From Ardenticatenales bacterium (GTDB lineage: Bacteria > Chloroflexota > Anaerolineae > Promineifilales > Promineifilaceae), in NCBI GenBank assembly GCA_020634515.1, contig JACKBL010000002.1, forward strand, positions 310,001 to 374,000: a stretch of DNA of 64,000 nucleotides, in the 5' to 3' direction. Each line of letters opens with the position of its first letter. The first letter of the stretch is position 1. Below, piece by piece: positions 43,728 to 53,192 of this stretch. The translations under genes were made by a program, and so were the position numbers. The notes below the pieces were generated by a model that was given only the letters and a program-made list of their open reading frames with translations, was not told the origin of the DNA and searched no databases.

Positions 43728-44570
43728 CTACGGACGTTCGTACACGCGCACGTAATCGACCGTCATGCGCTGTGGGAAAACCGTTGTGTCGTCGGGATAA
43801 CCCGGCCAACGTCCCCCCACGGCCACGTTCAGGATAATGAAGAAGGGATGATCGTAGACCCAATCGCCGGGCACGTCATCCGGAGTGACGGTGTTGTATA
43901 GCGTATCATCCATGTACCAGCGGATAGCTTGCGGCTCCCATTCCACGGCAAAAACGTGGAAATCATCGGCAAAGGGCGCGCCGCCGGGTATGGCATAGGG
44001 CTTGCCGATGCCATTGGCCCCGGAGTAACCCGGCCCATGTACCGTGCCGTGGATCAGGTTGGGTTCGCGCCCAATGTTTTCCATGATGTCAATTTCGCCG
44101 CAGAAAGGCCAGCTAACCTTCCCGAAGTCGTTGCCCAGCATCCAGAACGCAGGCCAGATTCCTTGCCCCCGTGGAATCTGGATGCGCGCCTCAATACGGC
44201 CATACTGCTGTTCCATGGTCCCTTTCGTGATGAGCCGCGCCGAGGTATAGAGCTTGCCCCCCTTGTTTTGCTCTAATGCCTGTATCACCAGATTGCCATT
44301 TTCGATAAAGGCATTGTCCGGCGAGTCGGTGTAATACTGCGCTTCCCCGTTGCCCCAGCCGTTGCCCCCGATTTCATGTATCCAGGTGTTGCTGTCTAGC
44401 GCCGGCCCGTCAAACTCGTCGTGCCACGTCAACGTCCAGCCTTCCAGATAGCCAACCGGCGTGGCCGTGGGATCGGGCGTGGGCGTGGGGCCAAAGAGGG
44501 AACCACCCGCGCAGCCGCCAAGAAGGAGCAGGCAGGCCAGGGTTGCCAGAAAGAGGGGTGGGTGTTTCAT
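43728..44570 (-). CDS. GH16 endo-beta-1,3-glucanase lipoprotein (laminarinase-like)
   Basis: 280 residues. The lipoprotein signal ends LLLLGGC, followed by a Thr/Pro linker (28-42). A single GH16 domain fills the rest: WTLTWHDEFDGPALDSNTW at the start, the catalytic motif GEIDIMEN (Glu159, Asp161, Glu164), and the end TVFPQRMTVDYVRVYERP. GGNGWGNGEAQYYTD is typical of bacterial laminarinases. Anchored to the membrane, it should cut beta-1,3-glucans near the importer. It starts 303 bp after the giant GH16 gene, with family E hairpins between. Confidence 0.93.
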   Translation of the reverse strand: MKHPPLFLATLACLLLLGGCAGGSLFGPTPTPDPTATPVGYLEGWTLTWHDEFDGPALDSNTWIHEIGGNGWGNGEAQYYTDSPDNAFIENGNLVIQALEQNKGGKLYTSARLITKGTMEQQYGRIEARIQIPRGQGIWPAFWMLGNDFGKVSWPFCGEIDIMENIGREPNLIHGTVHGPGYSGANGIGKPYAIPGGAPFADDFHVFAVEWEPQAIRWYMDDTLYNTVTPDDVPGDWVYDHPFFIILNVAVGGRWPGYPDDTTVFPQRMTVDYVRVYERP

Positions 44571-44873
44571 ATCGGTTACTGTTGTGCCTTTGTGGATGCG
44601 TCACACGTTCATGCAGGAGGCGCACCACAACAGAAGCCCGATTTTCCAAATCGGGCAGGCGATTTAGAAAATCGCCCTACAAAAGTAGTCCGAACATCTT
44701 GTTCGGACAGTCACACCAGATGCACGACCATCCTGTTTTCACAGAAGCCCGATTTTCCAAATCGGGCGGGCGATTTAGAAAATCGCCCTACATTCAACTA
44801 CCAACCACCAACCACACCGCGGCAGCCGCGACTTCGCGTAAGCGAGCGCCGCGGCTGCCGTTGATCCATTCCG
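44571..44873. other. Intercistronic repeat cluster
   Basis: 303 bp with two copies of a 49-bp unit CCCGATTTTCCAAATCGGG + GCGATTTAGAAAATCGC (44632-44680 and 44742-44790), a GTCCGAACA..TGTTCGGAC hairpin (44688-44708) and a GC-rich hairpin CGGCAGCCGCG/CGCGGCTGCCG (44820-44860). The last may terminate or process the upstream giant-gene transcript. Confidence 0.7.
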
Positions 44874-47800
44874 CTATGGCTTGAAGATGACGGAGTAGTA
44901 GGAGATGAAGAGGTCGGCCAGTTTCACCTGATCCAGATAGATGGTGCCGCTGCTGCCATTGGGCATCTCGAATCCGTAGCCCCAAACGTCGGTCAGCGTG
45001 AGGCCGTCATCGGGGGCGCCATCCGGTTGGTCGGCGGCGCGCACGAAGCGATGGAAGGGCAGCGTGACCTTCCGCCAGCCGCTGACGTCATCGACGAAGG
45101 AGGCGGTGAAGCGCTCGGATGTGTTTTCGGCCTGGTAGACGCGCACGTAATCGACCAGCATGGTTTGCGGGAAGACGAGGTTCGGGTCAATGCTGCCGCC
45201 GAAGTTGCCGCCAATCGCCAGGTTTAGCAAGAGGAAGAAGGGGTGGTTGTAGACCCATTGATTGGGGGCCACGTCGCTTGGGGTGGCGTTGTGGTAGTTG
45301 ATGCCGTCTACGTACCAGTGGATTTCATCCGCTCCCCATTCGATGGCGAAGGTGTGGTAGTCATTCGCCACGGGTTCGCCGAAGTCATAGGTGTTGCCGA
45401 AGGCGCTGCCGCCGGAGTAGCCGGGGCCATGGATCGTGCCGAAGATTTCCGTGGGGATACGGCTGACGTATTCCATGATGTCGATTTCGCCCGATTGCGG
45501 CCAGCCCACTTCGTCCAGGTCCGTGCCCAGCATCCAGAAGGCGGGCCAGAGGCCGTCGCCGCCATCGGGGACCTGGATGCGCGCTTCGATGCGCCCGTAC
45601 TCATATTCCATGCGGTCCCAGGAGATGAGGCGGGCGGAGGTGTATTCGCAGGGGCCGTACCAGCAGGCCAGGTCGCTGGTGTTGGTGTTGACTTGTTGCA
45701 TGGTGAGGGCGAGGTTGCCGCTGCCGTCGAGGGCGGCGTTGTCGGCGCTGTCGGTGTAGTATTCCGATTCGCTGTTGCCCCAGCCGGGGATGCCGTTGAG
45801 GGTTCCGTCGCCGATTTCGTAGCGCCAGATGTTGGGGTTGGGTTTTGTGCCGGCATTTCCGTCAAACTCATCCTGCCACACCATCACCCAATCCGCCGGA
45901 TCAACATCCGCCGTCGTCGCCGACTGATTATCCAGCAAGTTCACGCTGACCGACTCCCCGCTGCCGCTGCCATAGAACCAGAAACTGAGGCCATCGTAGC
46001 CGCTCCAGTCTTGTCCCTGGACAAAAGGTTGCGTGAAGGAGACCGGGGTGTCGCCGGTGTCATACGTCACCGCCAGCACCCGTTCATACGTATCCTGACC
46101 GGGTCGCGCCATGGCGTCACCGCTCATCACCTCCGTGATCGTGAAGGCCACGTCGCCATCGCTCTCCAGGAAGGAGTGATACCCCTCGAAGTCGTGCAGC
46201 AGCGCCGGATCGGCCTCCTCGTTGTCCTCAATGGTGAGAACGGCGCGGTACTGGAAGCCGAGCGTGGCATTTGTCGGGTCGGAGAGAACCAGCATCAGGT
46301 TCTCGTCCCCTTCGTATTTGCCATCGTCCAGCGTGGCGACGGTGAAGGTGGCCGTGGTTTCTCCGGCGGGGATGGTGACGATGCCGGCAGCGGGCGTGTA
46401 ATCGCGGTCCGGCGTGGCGTATCCTTCGGCGCTGCGGTAAGCGACGGAGACGGGAGACTCGGCGCTCATGTTCAGCGTGACGGTGACGACGGCCGTTTCT
46501 CCTTCGGCGGCGGAGAAGGTCCCGCCGGCGAAGCTAACGGTCAGGTCCGCCGCGTCGCCGGTGTTGCCGTAGATGGCGAACTGGTCCAGGTAGTTGGTCT
46601 GCGCGCCCATGGGCACGGAGCCAAACGCGCCAAAGGCGTAGCCATGCACTTCGGTGAGGGTGAAGCCGTCGTTGGGCGCACCGTTGCCGATGTCCTTGCG
46701 GTTGAAGTTGCTGAAGGGGATGGCGAAGAAGCGCCAGCCGCTGAAGTCGTCGGGGATGTCTACGCTGAAGCGTTCGGCGTCATCGCCGGTGGAGCCGGGA
46801 TTGCGGTTGTCGAGGATGTCCAGGAAGAGTGTGCCGCCAGTGTTGTTGCCATAGAGCCAGAAGCAGACGCCTTCGTAGTCGCTCCAATCTTGTGGCGTCC
46901 AGGTGTCCGTGGCCTCGTTGGCGAAGGCGTGCACAAAGCCGGCCCACTCGCCTGTGTTGACGGTGGTGTCGATTTGCAGCACGGTGTTGGGCGTGTCCTG
47001 TCCGGGCACGGGTTCGGGGGGGCTGTCGGTGATGGTTTGGGTGAGGGTGATGCCGGCACTGGCCGCGGGCGCGTTGAAGGTGAACCAGCCAATGGAAGCC
47101 GAGCCATCCATCCCCGCGGGCAACGTCGTCAACTCGTAGTCATCAACCGTCGTCACGCGCACCACCAGCGCGAACTGATCGATGTAGTTGGCCTGCGCGC
47201 CCATGGGCACGGAGCCAAACGCGCCAAAAGCGTAGCCGTGCATCTCGGTGAGGGTGAGGCCGTCGTTGGGCGCGCCGTTGCCGATGTCCTTGCGGTTGAA
47301 GTCGCCGAAGGGGATTTCAAAGTAGCGCCAGCCGCTGAAGTCATCGGGGATGTCCACGCTGAAGCGTTCCGCGTCGTCGGAGGTGGAACCGGGGTTGCGG
47401 TTGTCGAGGATGTCCAGGAACAGCGTGCCGCCGGTGTTGTTGCCGTAGAGCCAGAAAGCGACGCCTTCGTAGCCGCTCCAATCTTGCGGGGTCCAGGTAT
47501 CGGCGGCGTCGTTGGCGAAGGCGTGGACGAAGCCCGCCCATTCGCCGGTGTCGATTTCCGTGTTCATTTGCAGCACGGTGTTCGGCCATTCGGTGTCGGG
47601 AATGGGGGCGGGAATGCCGTCCGTGAGGACTTGCGTAAGGGTGATGCCGGCAGCCGCCGTGGGCGCGTTGAAGGTGAACCAGCCAATGGACACGGAACCG
47701 TCCATGCCGCTGACCAGTTCCGTCAATTCGTAATCGTCCACGATGTCCAGTTTGGCCGTGGTGGGGCTGGGCTGCTCGTCGTCCACGATAGTCAGGGTGG

Positions 47801-49283
47801 CCGCGCTGGGCGACCCCAGGGTGACGCTGAGGGGATCGCTCAGGGTGAGCAGCACCGTTTCCGCGCCTTCCAGCGCGCCATCGTCAATCGTGTCTACCGT
47901 GAAGCTCTGTGTGAGGGTGTTGGCGGGGAAAATGAGCGTGCCGGCAGTGGCGGTGTAGTCCGCGCCGGCTGTGGCCGATCCGTCGGCGGTGGCGTAGCTG
48001 ACGCTGACGGGGTAGGTGGCCGTCATGTTCAGGGTGGCGATGATGGTGGCCGTGCCGGCTTCGTCCACGCTGTAGGTGGGGCTGTTGAATTGCACGGTGA
48101 GGGGGAGCGTGCCGGCATCGCCGTAAACGCTCACATTGTCCAGGTAGAACGAACTTGCGCCGCCGGGCAGCGGGAATACCCACCCCCACATCGTCGTCAG
48201 GTTCAGAATGCCATCGTCGGGATACGGTTGGAAGTCCGTGGCAAAATTGAACATATCGAAGTCAACCGCCACTACCTGCCAGCCGGTGAAGTCATCGGTG
48301 AAGTTGTAGTCCCAGCGTTCGGCGTGGTCCGCGTCGCTGCCGCCGTCAAACACCTCCACCTGATAGGAGAGGCCGGAGTTCAGGCCGTAGAACCAGAAAC
48401 TGAGGCCGTCGTAGTTGGTCCAATCCTGGGAAACCGCGCCAAAGTCCGCGCCAAAACCGGCATAGTCGCCGATGGTGAAGGTTGTGGAGAGCAGTTCGTT
48501 ATAGCCAACCTGGCCCGGTAGCGCGATGGGGCTGGTGTCGGAGATGAGTTCCGTGAATGTGGTGATGCCGCTGCCGCCGCCGTTGTAGACAAACCAGCCT
48601 TGTGGCGGGCCACCTTCAAAATCGGCCAACGAAATCAAATTGGTGACGGCGACGTTGTCCAGGTAGAACGCGGACGCGCCGATGGGCAGGGGGAATACCC
48701 AGCCCCACATTGTGGTCAGGTTGAGGATGCCATCGTCAGGGTAGGGCTGGAAGTCCGTGGCGAAATTGAAGGCGGAAAACGGGATGATGATTTGCCGCCA
48801 GCCGGTGAAGTCGTCGGTGAAGTTGTAATCCCAGCGTTCGGCGTGGTCGGCGTCGCTGCCCCCGTCGAACACTTCGGCCTGGTAGGAGAGGCCGCTGTTC
48901 TGGCCGTAGAACCAGAATGTGAAGGCGTCGTAGCTGGCCCAGTTTTGGGAGACCGCGCCGAAGTTGTCGCCAAAGCCGGCATAATCGCCAACGGTAAAGG
49001 TGGTGGAGAGCAGTTCGTTGTCACCAACCTGACCGGGAAGAGCGGCGGCATCGGCGTCGGAAATGATTTCCGTGAAGGCGGTGAGGTTGCTACCGCCGCC
49101 ATTGTAGACAAACCAACCCGCCGGGACGCCACCTTCGAAGTCGGCCAACATGGGGAAGTCGGCCAGCGGCGTGGCGGGGACGGCCACTTCCGCGCGCGCG
49201 TCCGTGGGGCGCAGCATAATCAGGGTGGTGAGCAAGGCTGCCGCGGCCAATGTGATCACCAGCAATATCTGTTTGAGTTTCAT
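44874..49283 (-). CDS. Giant secreted multi-domain GH16 beta-glucanase with CBM and Calx-beta domains
   Basis: 1469 residues with a signal peptide (1-31). Approximate order: two similar CBM11/CIA30-like sandwich domains (40-213, 216-392), a Calx-beta domain (394-506), two more similar sandwich domains (511-709, 711-907), a second Calx-beta domain (911-1027), half of a fifth sandwich (1028-1124), the GH16 catalytic domain (1126-1384; GEIDIMEYV, Glu1266, Asp1268, Glu1271), then the other half of the fifth sandwich (1386-1457). The catalytic domain thus seems inserted in a surface loop of a binding domain. It probably degrades laminarin-like glucan outside the cell while gripping the polymer through several modules. 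It ends ISYYSVIFKP. Confidence 0.9.
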   Translation of the reverse strand: MKLKQILLVITLAAAALLTTLIMLRPTDARAEVAVPATPLADFPMLADFEGGVPAGWFVYNGGGSNLTAFTEIISDADAAALPGQVGDNELLSTTFTVGDYAGFGDNFGAVSQNWASYDAFTFWFYGQNSGLSYQAEVFDGGSDADHAERWDYNFTDDFTGWRQIIIPFSAFNFATDFQPYPDDGILNLTTMWGWVFPLPIGASAFYLDNVAVTNLISLADFEGGPPQGWFVYNGGGSGITTFTELISDTSPIALPGQVGYNELLSTTFTIGDYAGFGADFGAVSQDWTNYDGLSFWFYGLNSGLSYQVEVFDGGSDADHAERWDYNFTDDFTGWQVVAVDFDMFNFATDFQPYPDDGILNLTTMWGWVFPLPGGASSFYLDNVSVYGDAGTLPLTVQFNSPTYSVDEAGTATIIATLNMTATYPVSVSYATADGSATAGADYTATAGTLIFPANTLTQSFTVDTIDDGALEGAETVLLTLSDPLSVTLGSPSAATLTIVDDEQPSPTTAKLDIVDDYELTELVSGMDGSVSIGWFTFNAPTAAAGITLTQVLTDGIPAPIPDTEWPNTVLQMNTEIDTGEWAGFVHAFANDAADTWTPQDWSGYEGVAFWLYGNNTGGTLFLDILDNRNPGSTSDDAERFSVDIPDDFSGWRYFEIPFGDFNRKDIGNGAPNDGLTLTEMHGYAFGAFGSVPMGAQANYIDQFALVVRVTTVDDYELTTLPAGMDGSASIGWFTFNAPAASAGITLTQTITDSPPEPVPGQDTPNTVLQIDTTVNTGEWAGFVHAFANEATDTWTPQDWSDYEGVCFWLYGNNTGGTLFLDILDNRNPGSTGDDAERFSVDIPDDFSGWRFFAIPFSNFNRKDIGNGAPNDGFTLTEVHGYAFGAFGSVPMGAQTNYLDQFAIYGNTGDAADLTVSFAGGTFSAAEGETAVVTVTLNMSAESPVSVAYRSAEGYATPDRDYTPAAGIVTIPAGETTATFTVATLDDGKYEGDENLMLVLSDPTNATLGFQYRAVLTIEDNEEADPALLHDFEGYHSFLESDGDVAFTITEVMSGDAMARPGQDTYERVLAVTYDTGDTPVSFTQPFVQGQDWSGYDGLSFWFYGSGSGESVSVNLLDNQSATTADVDPADWVMVWQDEFDGNAGTKPNPNIWRYEIGDGTLNGIPGWGNSESEYYTDSADNAALDGSGNLALTMQQVNTNTSDLACWYGPCEYTSARLISWDRMEYEYGRIEARIQVPDGGDGLWPAFWMLGTDLDEVGWPQSGEIDIMEYVSRIPTEIFGTIHGPGYSGGSAFGNTYDFGEPVANDYHTFAIEWGADEIHWYVDGINYHNATPSDVAPNQWVYNHPFFLLLNLAIGGNFGGSIDPNLVFPQTMLVDYVRVYQAENTSERFTASFVDDVSGWRKVTLPFHRFVRAADQPDGAPDDGLTLTDVWGYGFEMPNGSSGTIYLDQVKLADLFISYYSVIFKP

Positions 49284-49306
49284 GAGGTGCTTGCCTTTTG
49301 TGGGCC

Positions 49307-49339
49307 AAAAACCCGGTTTCTGGAAGAAACCGGGTTTTT
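49307..49339. terminator. Perfect bidirectional terminator hairpin
   Basis: AAAAACCCGGTTTCT and AGAAACCGGGTTTTT form a 15-bp perfect stem with a 3-base loop. It lies between the MalG-type permease and the giant GH16 gene, so transporter and enzyme genes may be only partly co-transcribed. Confidence 0.8.
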
Positions 49340-49346
49340 CGAGTGG

Positions 49347-50426
49347 TTATTTGGAGCCGGTGACGACGATGCCCTGGATGAAGACGCGTTGGGCGAGGAA
49401 GAAGATGGTCAGCGGCAGGATCATGGTGATGATGGAGGCGGCCAGGATGAGTTGGGGTTCGGAGGAGTAGAGGCCGTTGAAGGTGGTGAGGCCGACGGTG
49501 ATGGGGTTGATGTCCGGGTTGCCGGCCAGATAGATGAGGGGGCCGAAGAAGTCGTTCCAGGCAAAGAAGAAATGGAAGAGGGAGACGGCGACTAATGCCG
49601 GCACTGCCTGCGGCAAAATCACGGAGAAGAACGTGCGCAGTGGTCCGGCCCCGTCGATCTTGGCCGCTTCTTCCATGTTCTGCGGAATCGTCATGAAGTA
49701 TTGCCGCAGCAAAAAGACGTTGTAGGCGTTGGCGAAAAATTGGGGCACGATTAAGGGTAGCCAGGTTCCGCCCCAACCAATGGAGATGAAGAAGGCGTAG
49801 GTGGGAACCAGCGTCACCGCCGGAGGGAGGACGATGGTGGCGATGAGGATGATGAACAGGACGTTTTTGTAGGGGAAGTTGAAACGGGAGAAGCCGTAGG
49901 CGACGAAGGCGGATGAGCCGACGGCGCCGATCATGGTGACGACGGCGTACATGAGCGTGAAGGCCAGCAGACGCACGAAGTCAATGGTGTTCCAGGCTTT
50001 GGGGTAGTTCTCCCATTGGATACTTAGCTCGCGCACGGGTTCTAATGTTCGCCAGCGTCCTTCCCATTCGATGATGCCGGCATCAGGGTTCTTCGGATCG
50101 ATAAAGCCACTGGACTCGCGCCCCTTGTCCACCAAAGCCCACTCCTGGATGCCGTCCTCCGTGGGCACTTGCAGCACATCATACGTCTGCCCTTCGTACG
50201 CATACTTCACCGTTTCCGAAGGCAAAATGGGGGCAGTTGAATCCGAAACCTGTTGTTTGCTCTTCACGGAAGTGACCGCCCCATAGGCCAGGGGCATCAA
50301 ATAAATCGATAAGAGCATCAAGGCAAACAACGTGATTGCGGCCTTCGTCAGGATATTACGCCGGCGTTTGGCGATCATTCTTTGGGTAGCGGCTTCAGAA
50401 AGGGGTCCAGATACGGTTGTGGCCAT
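49347..50426 (-). CDS. Carbohydrate ABC importer permease, MalG type
   Basis: 359 residues. N-terminal helix ITLFALMLLSIYLMPLAYG, then an unusually long periplasmic insertion (about 55-135) before the five-helix core. The EAA loop reads MEEAAKIDGAGPLRTFFSVILPQ, typical of MalG-type sugar permeases, and the end is AQRVFIQGIVVTGSK. It pairs with the MalF-type permease encoded 106 bp upstream. No cognate ATPase gene is in the locus, so a shared MsiK/UgpC-type ATPase is presumed. Confidence 0.92.
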   Translation of the reverse strand: MATTVSGPLSEAATQRMIAKRRRNILTKAAITLFALMLLSIYLMPLAYGAVTSVKSKQQVSDSTAPILPSETVKYAYEGQTYDVLQVPTEDGIQEWALVDKGRESSGFIDPKNPDAGIIEWEGRWRTLEPVRELSIQWENYPKAWNTIDFVRLLAFTLMYAVVTMIGAVGSSAFVAYGFSRFNFPYKNVLFIILIATIVLPPAVTLVPTYAFFISIGWGGTWLPLIVPQFFANAYNVFLLRQYFMTIPQNMEEAAKIDGAGPLRTFFSVILPQAVPALVAVSLFHFFFAWNDFFGPLIYLAGNPDINPITVGLTTFNGLYSSEPQLILAASIITMILPLTIFFLAQRVFIQGIVVTGSK

Positions 50427-50532
50427 GACATACCTCCGTTGCGTTGTTCAATAGGCGTTACTGGCGGCAAGACCTGACGGACCTCACGGATCTATCGGGT
50501 CTCACCTGGACAACATGGCTCCCCATGCTGGC

Positions 50533-51519
50533 TTAATCTCTCCCTGTGGGGTAGTAGACCCAATATCGGGACGTGCCAAAGATGATCAGGGTGAAGGCCA
50601 GGGCAATGAAGAACATGAACCAGGCCAACGTGGCCCCGTAACCCATGTTGGCGAAAGAAAACGCCTGCTTGTAGAAGTAAACCATGTAGAAACGGGTGGC
50701 ATTTTCCGGGTAGCCGTTGCCGCCATTGAGGACGAATGGAACCAGGAAGTATTGCAGCAAACCCACCACGCCCAACACCAGGTTGTAAAAAATCACCGGG
50801 GAGATCATTGGTAACGTGATGTTGAACAACCGACGGAAGTAGCCGGCGCCGTCAATTTCTGACGCTTCGTAAAGCTCCGTGGGAACCCCCTGGAGACTGG
50901 CCAGGCTGGTGAGGATGGCATTGCCCAGGCCCCAAAGGCCGATGAAGGCAAAGGCGAAGTACACCAGTCGCGGATTATCCAGCCAGCGCAGGCCGTCCAA
51001 CCCCACGGCCTTCACGGTTCCAAAGGACAGCCACTCGATCATGCGATTCAGCCATCCTGTTTGCGGATTAAGCACTTGCTGCCAGATGAGGACGCCGGCA
51101 ATTGCCGGCACCATCGTGGGCGCATAGAAAAGCGTGCGGAAGATATTTGTGCCCCACAAGTTCTTGGAGTTGAGCAGCAAGGCCAACCCAATCGGCAGGA
51201 TGATGCCGATGGGCAAGGCAATGAGGGCGTAGATGAAGGTGACGCCTAATGACTGCCACACGACCGGATCGTCGAGAAGCATACGCCGCCAGTTTGCCAG
51301 GCCAACAAACCGCGCCTCATCTGGCGCGGCAAGTTGGAAGTCCAGGGTGGAGAAATAGAAAGATGCCACCATGGGCACGAGAAAGAAGATGAGAAAACCG
51401 ATTATCCAGGGCGAAATGAAGGCGTAACCCAGTCTCGCTTCATATCGCTGCAAGGGAGTCAGTTTTTTCCGCCTGGTGCGGATTTTGGATTGGGCACTGA
51501 TTTCCTCAAAGAATCCCAT
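50533..51519 (-). CDS. Carbohydrate ABC importer permease, MalF type
   Basis: 328 residues from ATG 51519, preceded by AGGAGG; the longer frame has no coding features upstream. Six helices, with the EAA loop ELYEASEIDGAGYFRRLFNITLPM. The start FISPWIIGFLIFFLVPMVASFYFS is typical of MalF/UgpA-type permeases. It forms the importer channel with the MalG-type protein. A strong hairpin in the 176-bp gap separates it from the binding-protein gene. Confidence 0.92.
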   Translation of the reverse strand: MGFFEEISAQSKIRTRRKKLTPLQRYEARLGYAFISPWIIGFLIFFLVPMVASFYFSTLDFQLAAPDEARFVGLANWRRMLLDDPVVWQSLGVTFIYALIALPIGIILPIGLALLLNSKNLWGTNIFRTLFYAPTMVPAIAGVLIWQQVLNPQTGWLNRMIEWLSFGTVKAVGLDGLRWLDNPRLVYFAFAFIGLWGLGNAILTSLASLQGVPTELYEASEIDGAGYFRRLFNITLPMISPVIFYNLVLGVVGLLQYFLVPFVLNGGNGYPENATRFYMVYFYKQAFSFANMGYGATLAWFMFFIALAFTLIIFGTSRYWVYYPTGRD

Positions 51520-51633
51520 GACGTTCCTCCTGGTTGCGCAAGCGGGATAGATTGCTTTTTGGGATTGTCTGGCGGACAAAACAAGGAAGGTTTTTGGTCA
51601 AGGTGGGTCAGTTTAGCCATCATACCCATCTTG

Positions 51634-51674
51634 AATCAGGAACGAAGCTTCGTGGTGGAACTTCGTTCCTGATT
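51634..51674 (-). terminator. Intercistronic hairpin after sugar-binding protein gene
   Basis: AATCAGGAACGAAG and CTTCGTTCCTGATT pair perfectly over 14 bp. Placed between binding protein and permeases, it should lower permease expression relative to the binding protein, as in maltose-type operons. Confidence 0.75.
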
Positions 51675-51695
51675 ATTTGCCGCTAGAATGAAGAG

Positions 51696-53192
51696 CTATT
51701 TGGCGGCGTCGTAGATGGCTTGCAGGTCTTTCACCAGGGTGTCGATTTCCGCGTCAAGGTCGAGGCCCGGATTCTGGTCCATCAATTGGCTCAACTGCGC
51801 GTACCGGTCGCTGGCTTCGAGGAAGCTGGGCAGACCTTCTTCGTGGCTGGGGTTGTCCGGGTAGGAAAGGCTGGCGCGAACGACGTCCCAATTGATGTCC
51901 GCGCCGGAGGTGGCGCCAAAGGATTTCGTGCGCAGATCATCGAAGTAGGAGTCTTGCAGGCTCAGGCGTGCCGGCATTCCACCATAGATCGCCGCCAGTT
52001 CACCCGCCTTCTCGCCCAACAGGTAGGTCAATACCTCGAACGCTTCTTGCGGGTGCTGGCTCGTCTTCATGATGCCGAACGTATCCGCGTGCAGTTTCGC
52101 CGTGGTCACGCCATTGTAGGAAGGCACGGCAGCCGCGTCCCATTGTGATTCCAATGCGCCAACGCAGCAGGCGGCGTACCAGAGATGCACATTGGCCATG
52201 GCCAGGTTGCCGGATTCAAACCAGTTGCCGGCGGACAGAATGTCACTGTTGCCATAGACGCCGTTGGGATACCAGCCTTCCTCCCACATACCGGTGTAGT
52301 ACCAGTGCATCGCCTCGCGCCAGTTGTCCGGGAACTGCGCATTACCGCTGGCGTCAACCAGGCTGCCCGGACCAAACAGGGTGGCAATGGCGCGCATGTC
52401 CCCCCACATATTGCCGTAACCGAACTGAACGATGTTTTCAATGTCAAAGTCGGGGCTGGTGGCGTCGTTACCGTTGGCGTCCACGGTCAAGAGCATGGCC
52501 AGCTCGCGCACGGTTTCGGTGTTCCAATCCATCTCGTTGCCGTCCGCATCCACGTAAGGCACACCGTATTCCTGCGGCGGGTAGGGCAGACCGGCTTCAT
52601 CAAACAGGTCTCGGTTGAAGAAGGTGAACGAAGGGAAAACGGCGAAGGGGATGCCCAACTGCTCGCCCTCAAAGACGTAGAAATCGACCAGCGCGGGGTC
52701 AAAGTCGCTCAAGTCGTAGTTGTTGGCCGCGATCAGCGGGTTCATGTCCATCCAGGCGCCGGGGAAGGAGGCGCGCCCCCGAATGCCCATGGGGCCGACG
52801 ATGTCCGGCGCGTTACCGGCGGCAATCTGGGTGTTCAACACGTCATAGGCGGAAGCATTGTCCACGATTTCCAACTTCAGGACGATTTTGTCCTGCGATG
52901 CATTGTAGGCGGCTACTACGTCTTCTTGCGCCTGAATCGTGGCTTCGTCGGTCCCCGCGCCCAGGCCCACATACCAGCGGATTTCGATGGCGTCACCGGT
53001 GGTGGTCTCTTCCATGGGGGCTTCCGTGGGTTCTTCGGCGGGCGCTTCCGTGGCCGCGGCTGTTTCCGTGTCCGCATTGGTTGCGGCGGATGATGAATCG
53101 CCGGCTGGCTCCGTGCCGCCGCCGCAGGCGGCGAGCATCATACTGGCGATCAGTAACAGGCTAAAGATGAATATCAAACGGGATTTCTTCAT
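51696..53192 (-). CDS. Carbohydrate ABC importer solute-binding lipoprotein (SBP family 1)
   Basis: 498 residues from ATG 53192 with GAGAGGAG upstream. Signal peptide ending MLAAC, a Thr/Glu/Ala/Pro-rich linker to about residue 62, then the family 1 binding fold: EIRWYVGLGAGTDEATIQAQEDVVAAYN, FPSFTFFNRDLFDEAGLPYPP and the C-terminal DLQAIYDAAK. WP/W aromatic residues (MHWYYTGMWEEGWYPNG) suit sugar stacking. First gene of the glucan operon, divergent from the LacI regulator. It likely binds beta-gluco-oligosaccharides released by the GH16 enzymes; the ligand is inferred from context. Confidence 0.92.
   Translation of the reverse strand: MKKSRLIFIFSLLLIASMMLAACGGGTEPAGDSSSAATNADTETAAATEAPAEEPTEAPMEETTTGDAIEIRWYVGLGAGTDEATIQAQEDVVAAYNASQDKIVLKLEIVDNASAYDVLNTQIAAGNAPDIVGPMGIRGRASFPGAWMDMNPLIAANNYDLSDFDPALVDFYVFEGEQLGIPFAVFPSFTFFNRDLFDEAGLPYPPQEYGVPYVDADGNEMDWNTETVRELAMLLTVDANGNDATSPDFDIENIVQFGYGNMWGDMRAIATLFGPGSLVDASGNAQFPDNWREAMHWYYTGMWEEGWYPNGVYGNSDILSAGNWFESGNLAMANVHLWYAACCVGALESQWDAAAVPSYNGVTTAKLHADTFGIMKTSQHPQEAFEVLTYLLGEKAGELAAIYGGMPARLSLQDSYFDDLRTKSFGATSGADINWDVVRASLSYPDNPSHEEGLPSFLEASDRYAQLSQLMDQNPGLDLDAEIDTLVKDLQAIYDAAK

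Noticed and set aside
44421..44884. Short plus-strand frames across 44.4-44.9 kb with repeated PDFPNRAGDLENRPT
   Set aside because: The repeated peptide is the translation of the duplicated family E hairpin unit, not a gene.
45243..48521. An 1092-codon plus-strand frame opposite the giant GH16 gene
   Set aside because: It is the antisense shadow of a highly biased GC-rich gene; the minus-strand frame has the signal peptide and clear domains.
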